DNA of 64,000 nucleotides from positions 486,001-550,000 of the forward strand of contig NZ_CP052135.1 in the NCBI RefSeq assembly GCF_012955605.1. Direction: 5' to 3'. Made by a program: the position numbers and the translations under genes. The notes under the pieces were generated by a model. The model searched no databases. It saw only the letters and a list, made by a program, of their open reading frames with translations, and had not been told where the DNA came from. Position 1 is the first letter of the stretch, and each line of letters opens with the position of its first letter. Shown here piece after piece: positions 58,959 to 64,000 of this stretch. The DNA comes from Bacillus fonticola. Lineage in GTDB: Bacteria; Bacillota; Bacilli; Bacillales; JC228.

Positions 58959-59030
58959 GGCCCGTTGGTCAAGCGGTTAAGACACCGCCCTTTCACGGCG
59001 GTAACACGGGTTCGAATCCCGTACGGGTCA
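58959..59030 (+). tRNA. tRNA-Glu (TTC)
   Basis: Acceptor GGCCCGT / ACGGGTC, anticodon TTC in CCTTTCACGG, T-loop GGTTCGAATCC. No CCA is encoded after the discriminator A. Confidence 0.95.
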
Positions 59031-59055
59031 TTTTCCTTCAGAAATAGAATGTTTT

Positions 59056-59132
59056 GGTCCGGTAGTTCAGTTGGTTAGAATGCCTGCCTGTCACGCAGGA
59101 GGTCGCGGGTTCGAGTCCCGTCCGGACCGCCA
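59056..59132 (+). tRNA. tRNA-Asp (GTC)
   Basis: Acceptor GGTCCGG / CCGGACC, anticodon GTC in CTGTCACG, CCA encoded. Confidence 0.96.
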
Positions 59133-59141
59133 GTATTACAT

Positions 59142-59216
59142 TGGGCTATAGCCAAGCGGTAAGGCAACGGATTTTGATTCCGTCATGCGTTGGTTCGAAT
59201 CCAGCTAGCCCAGCCA
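59142..59216 (+). tRNA. tRNA-Gln (TTG)
   Basis: Acceptor TGGGCTA / TAGCCCA, anticodon TTG in TTTTGATT, CCA encoded. Confidence 0.96.
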
Positions 59217-59221
59217 TTTTA

Positions 59222-59297
59222 GAGCCATTAGCTCAGTTGGTAGAGCATCTGACTTTTAATCAGAGGGTCGAAGGTTCGAGTCCTTCATGGCTCACCA
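59222..59297 (+). tRNA. tRNA-Lys (TTT)
   Basis: Acceptor GAGCCAT / ATGGCTC, anticodon TTT in ACTTTTAATC, CCA encoded. Confidence 0.96.
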
Positions 59298-59315
59298 TTT
59301 TCATAAAAATGCATT

Positions 59316-59398
59316 GCGGGTGTGGCGGAATTGGCAGACGCGCTAGACTTAGGATCTAGTGTCCTTGTGACGTGGGGGTTCGAGTCCCTTCACCCGCA
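59316..59398 (+). tRNA. tRNA-Leu (TAG)
   Basis: Acceptor GCGGGTG / CACCCGC, long variable arm, anticodon TAG in CTTAGGA. The bases after the discriminator are TCA, not CCA. Confidence 0.95.
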
Positions 59399-59459
59399 TC
59401 ATTTTTCTCTTGAATACTAAAAATGAATGTGTTATGATAAAACTTGTCTTTATTATATT

Positions 59460-59547
<88 letters not shown>

Positions 59548-59555
59548 TATTTATT

Positions 59556-59632
59556 GCGCCCGTAGCTCAATTGGATAGAGCGTCTGACTACGGATCAGGA
59601 GGTTAGGGGTTCGACTCCTCTCGGGCGCGCCA
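59556..59632 (+). tRNA. tRNA-Arg (ACG)
   Basis: Acceptor GCGCCCG / CGGGCGC, anticodon ACG in CTACGGA, CCA encoded. Confidence 0.96.
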
Positions 59633-59672
59633 TACTATTCGAAATATAATCCTTTGCAGATCAACGAAGAAA

Positions 59673-59749
59673 CGGGGAGTAGCTCAGCTTGGTAGAGCAC
59701 TTGGTTTGGGACCAAGGGGTCGCAGGTTCAAATCCTGTCTTCCCGACCA
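59673..59749 (+). tRNA. tRNA-Pro (TGG)
   Basis: Acceptor CGGGGAG / CTTCCCG, anticodon TGG in TTTGGGA, CCA encoded. Confidence 0.95.
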
Positions 59750-59758
59750 GTTCTTTTT

Positions 59759-59832
59759 GCGGGTGTAGTTTAGTGGTAAAACCTCAGCCTTCCAAGCTGA
59801 TGTCGTGGGTTCGATTCCCATCACCCGCTCCA
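59759..59832 (+). tRNA. tRNA-Gly (TCC)
   Basis: Acceptor GCGGGTG / CACCCGC, anticodon TCC in CTTCCAAG, CCA encoded. Last tRNA before the rRNA leader. Confidence 0.96.
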
Positions 59833-59839
59833 TACAATT

Positions 59840-59856
59840 TGTTCTTTGAAAACTGA
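59840..59856 (+). promoter_or_regulatory. boxA-type antitermination site in the rRNA leader
   Basis: TGTTCTTTGAAAACTGA, the sequence found before Bacillus 16S genes, where NusB/NusE-type antitermination complexes load. It lies eight bases after tRNA-Gly. Confidence 0.75.
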
Positions 59857-59939
59857 ACACAAACCTGCTAGTAAGACCAAATCCAATTGGATACGGTCGT
59901 CGTTAATTTTAAAGTAAGATAGTTAAGAGCTTGCTCTTT

Positions 59940-64000
<4,061 letters not shown>

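Overview
The window is a piece of a low-GC Firmicute chromosome, almost certainly a Bacillaceae member. The evidence is strong purine-rich ribosome binding sites, frequent TTG and GTG starts, the gene order ddl-murF-cshA-ydbS-ydbT-(rhomboid)-acpS-ydcC-alr-ndoAI-ndoA-rsbTUVW-sigB-tex-cmpA-sprT-tRNA cluster that Bacillus subtilis also has around its sigB locus, and a Bacillus-type 16S rRNA. NhaC and CaCA-type antiporters, a glycine-betaine (OpuA-type) importer and very acidic secreted proteins suggest a salt- or alkali-adapted species; that ecological reading is inference.

Layout. 1-1710: end of an oligopeptide/dipeptide ABC transporter operon. 1.8-7.1 kb: complete mannitol operon mtlA-mtlR-mtlF-mtlD with a candidate MtlR box and cre site. 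7.3-12 kb: Rieske-type oxidoreductase, a 180-bp tandem repeat array, a YczE-like membrane protein, a lipoprotein and a small HD alarmone hydrolase. 12.2-15.6 kb: an ECF sigma factor operon (sigma, membrane protein, ABC ATPase, ABC permease) with a promoter-like site of its own. 15.6-16.2 kb: two decayed genes. 16.2-19.4 kb: betaine transporter split into divergent opuAA-opuAB and opuAC. 19.7-25.5 kb: oligo-1,6-glucosidase, Ca/Na antiporter, hemolysin III family protein, alkyltransferase-like protein, acidic secreted protein, pentapeptide-repeat protein. 25.5-29.7 kb: repeat-rich stretch with an aminotransferase remnant, a 58-residue small gene, two long inverted-repeat elements, nhaC and copZ. 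29.7-40.2 kb: membrane protein, TSUP permease, ABC-2 exporter, RodA-type SEDS protein, two CNNM/CorC paralogues, an unrecognised cytoplasmic protein and an MFS carrier.

40.4-58.6 kb is the conserved housekeeping block: peptidoglycan precursor synthesis (ddl, murF, alr), RNA helicase CshA, PH-domain membrane proteins, rhomboid protease, AcpS, the EndoA toxin-antitoxin pair, and the sigma-B partner-switching module. Compared with B. subtilis the sigB operon lacks rsbR, rsbS and rsbX here. tex, the 38-codon cmpA (opposite strand) and a SprT-like gene follow. 58.7-64 kb carries a perfect-consensus promoter, eleven tRNA genes, 16S rRNA, a tRNA-free spacer and the first ~2.2 kb of 23S rRNA, apparently one transcription unit.

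The most unusual material is non-coding: (a) two ~510-570 bp elements with long inverted arms whose interiors lie in opposite orientation relative to the arms, plus fragments elsewhere; and (b) a second ~180 bp repeat family present as a nearly perfect tandem array and as diverged single copies. No CRISPR array, prophage or intact insertion sequence was seen.
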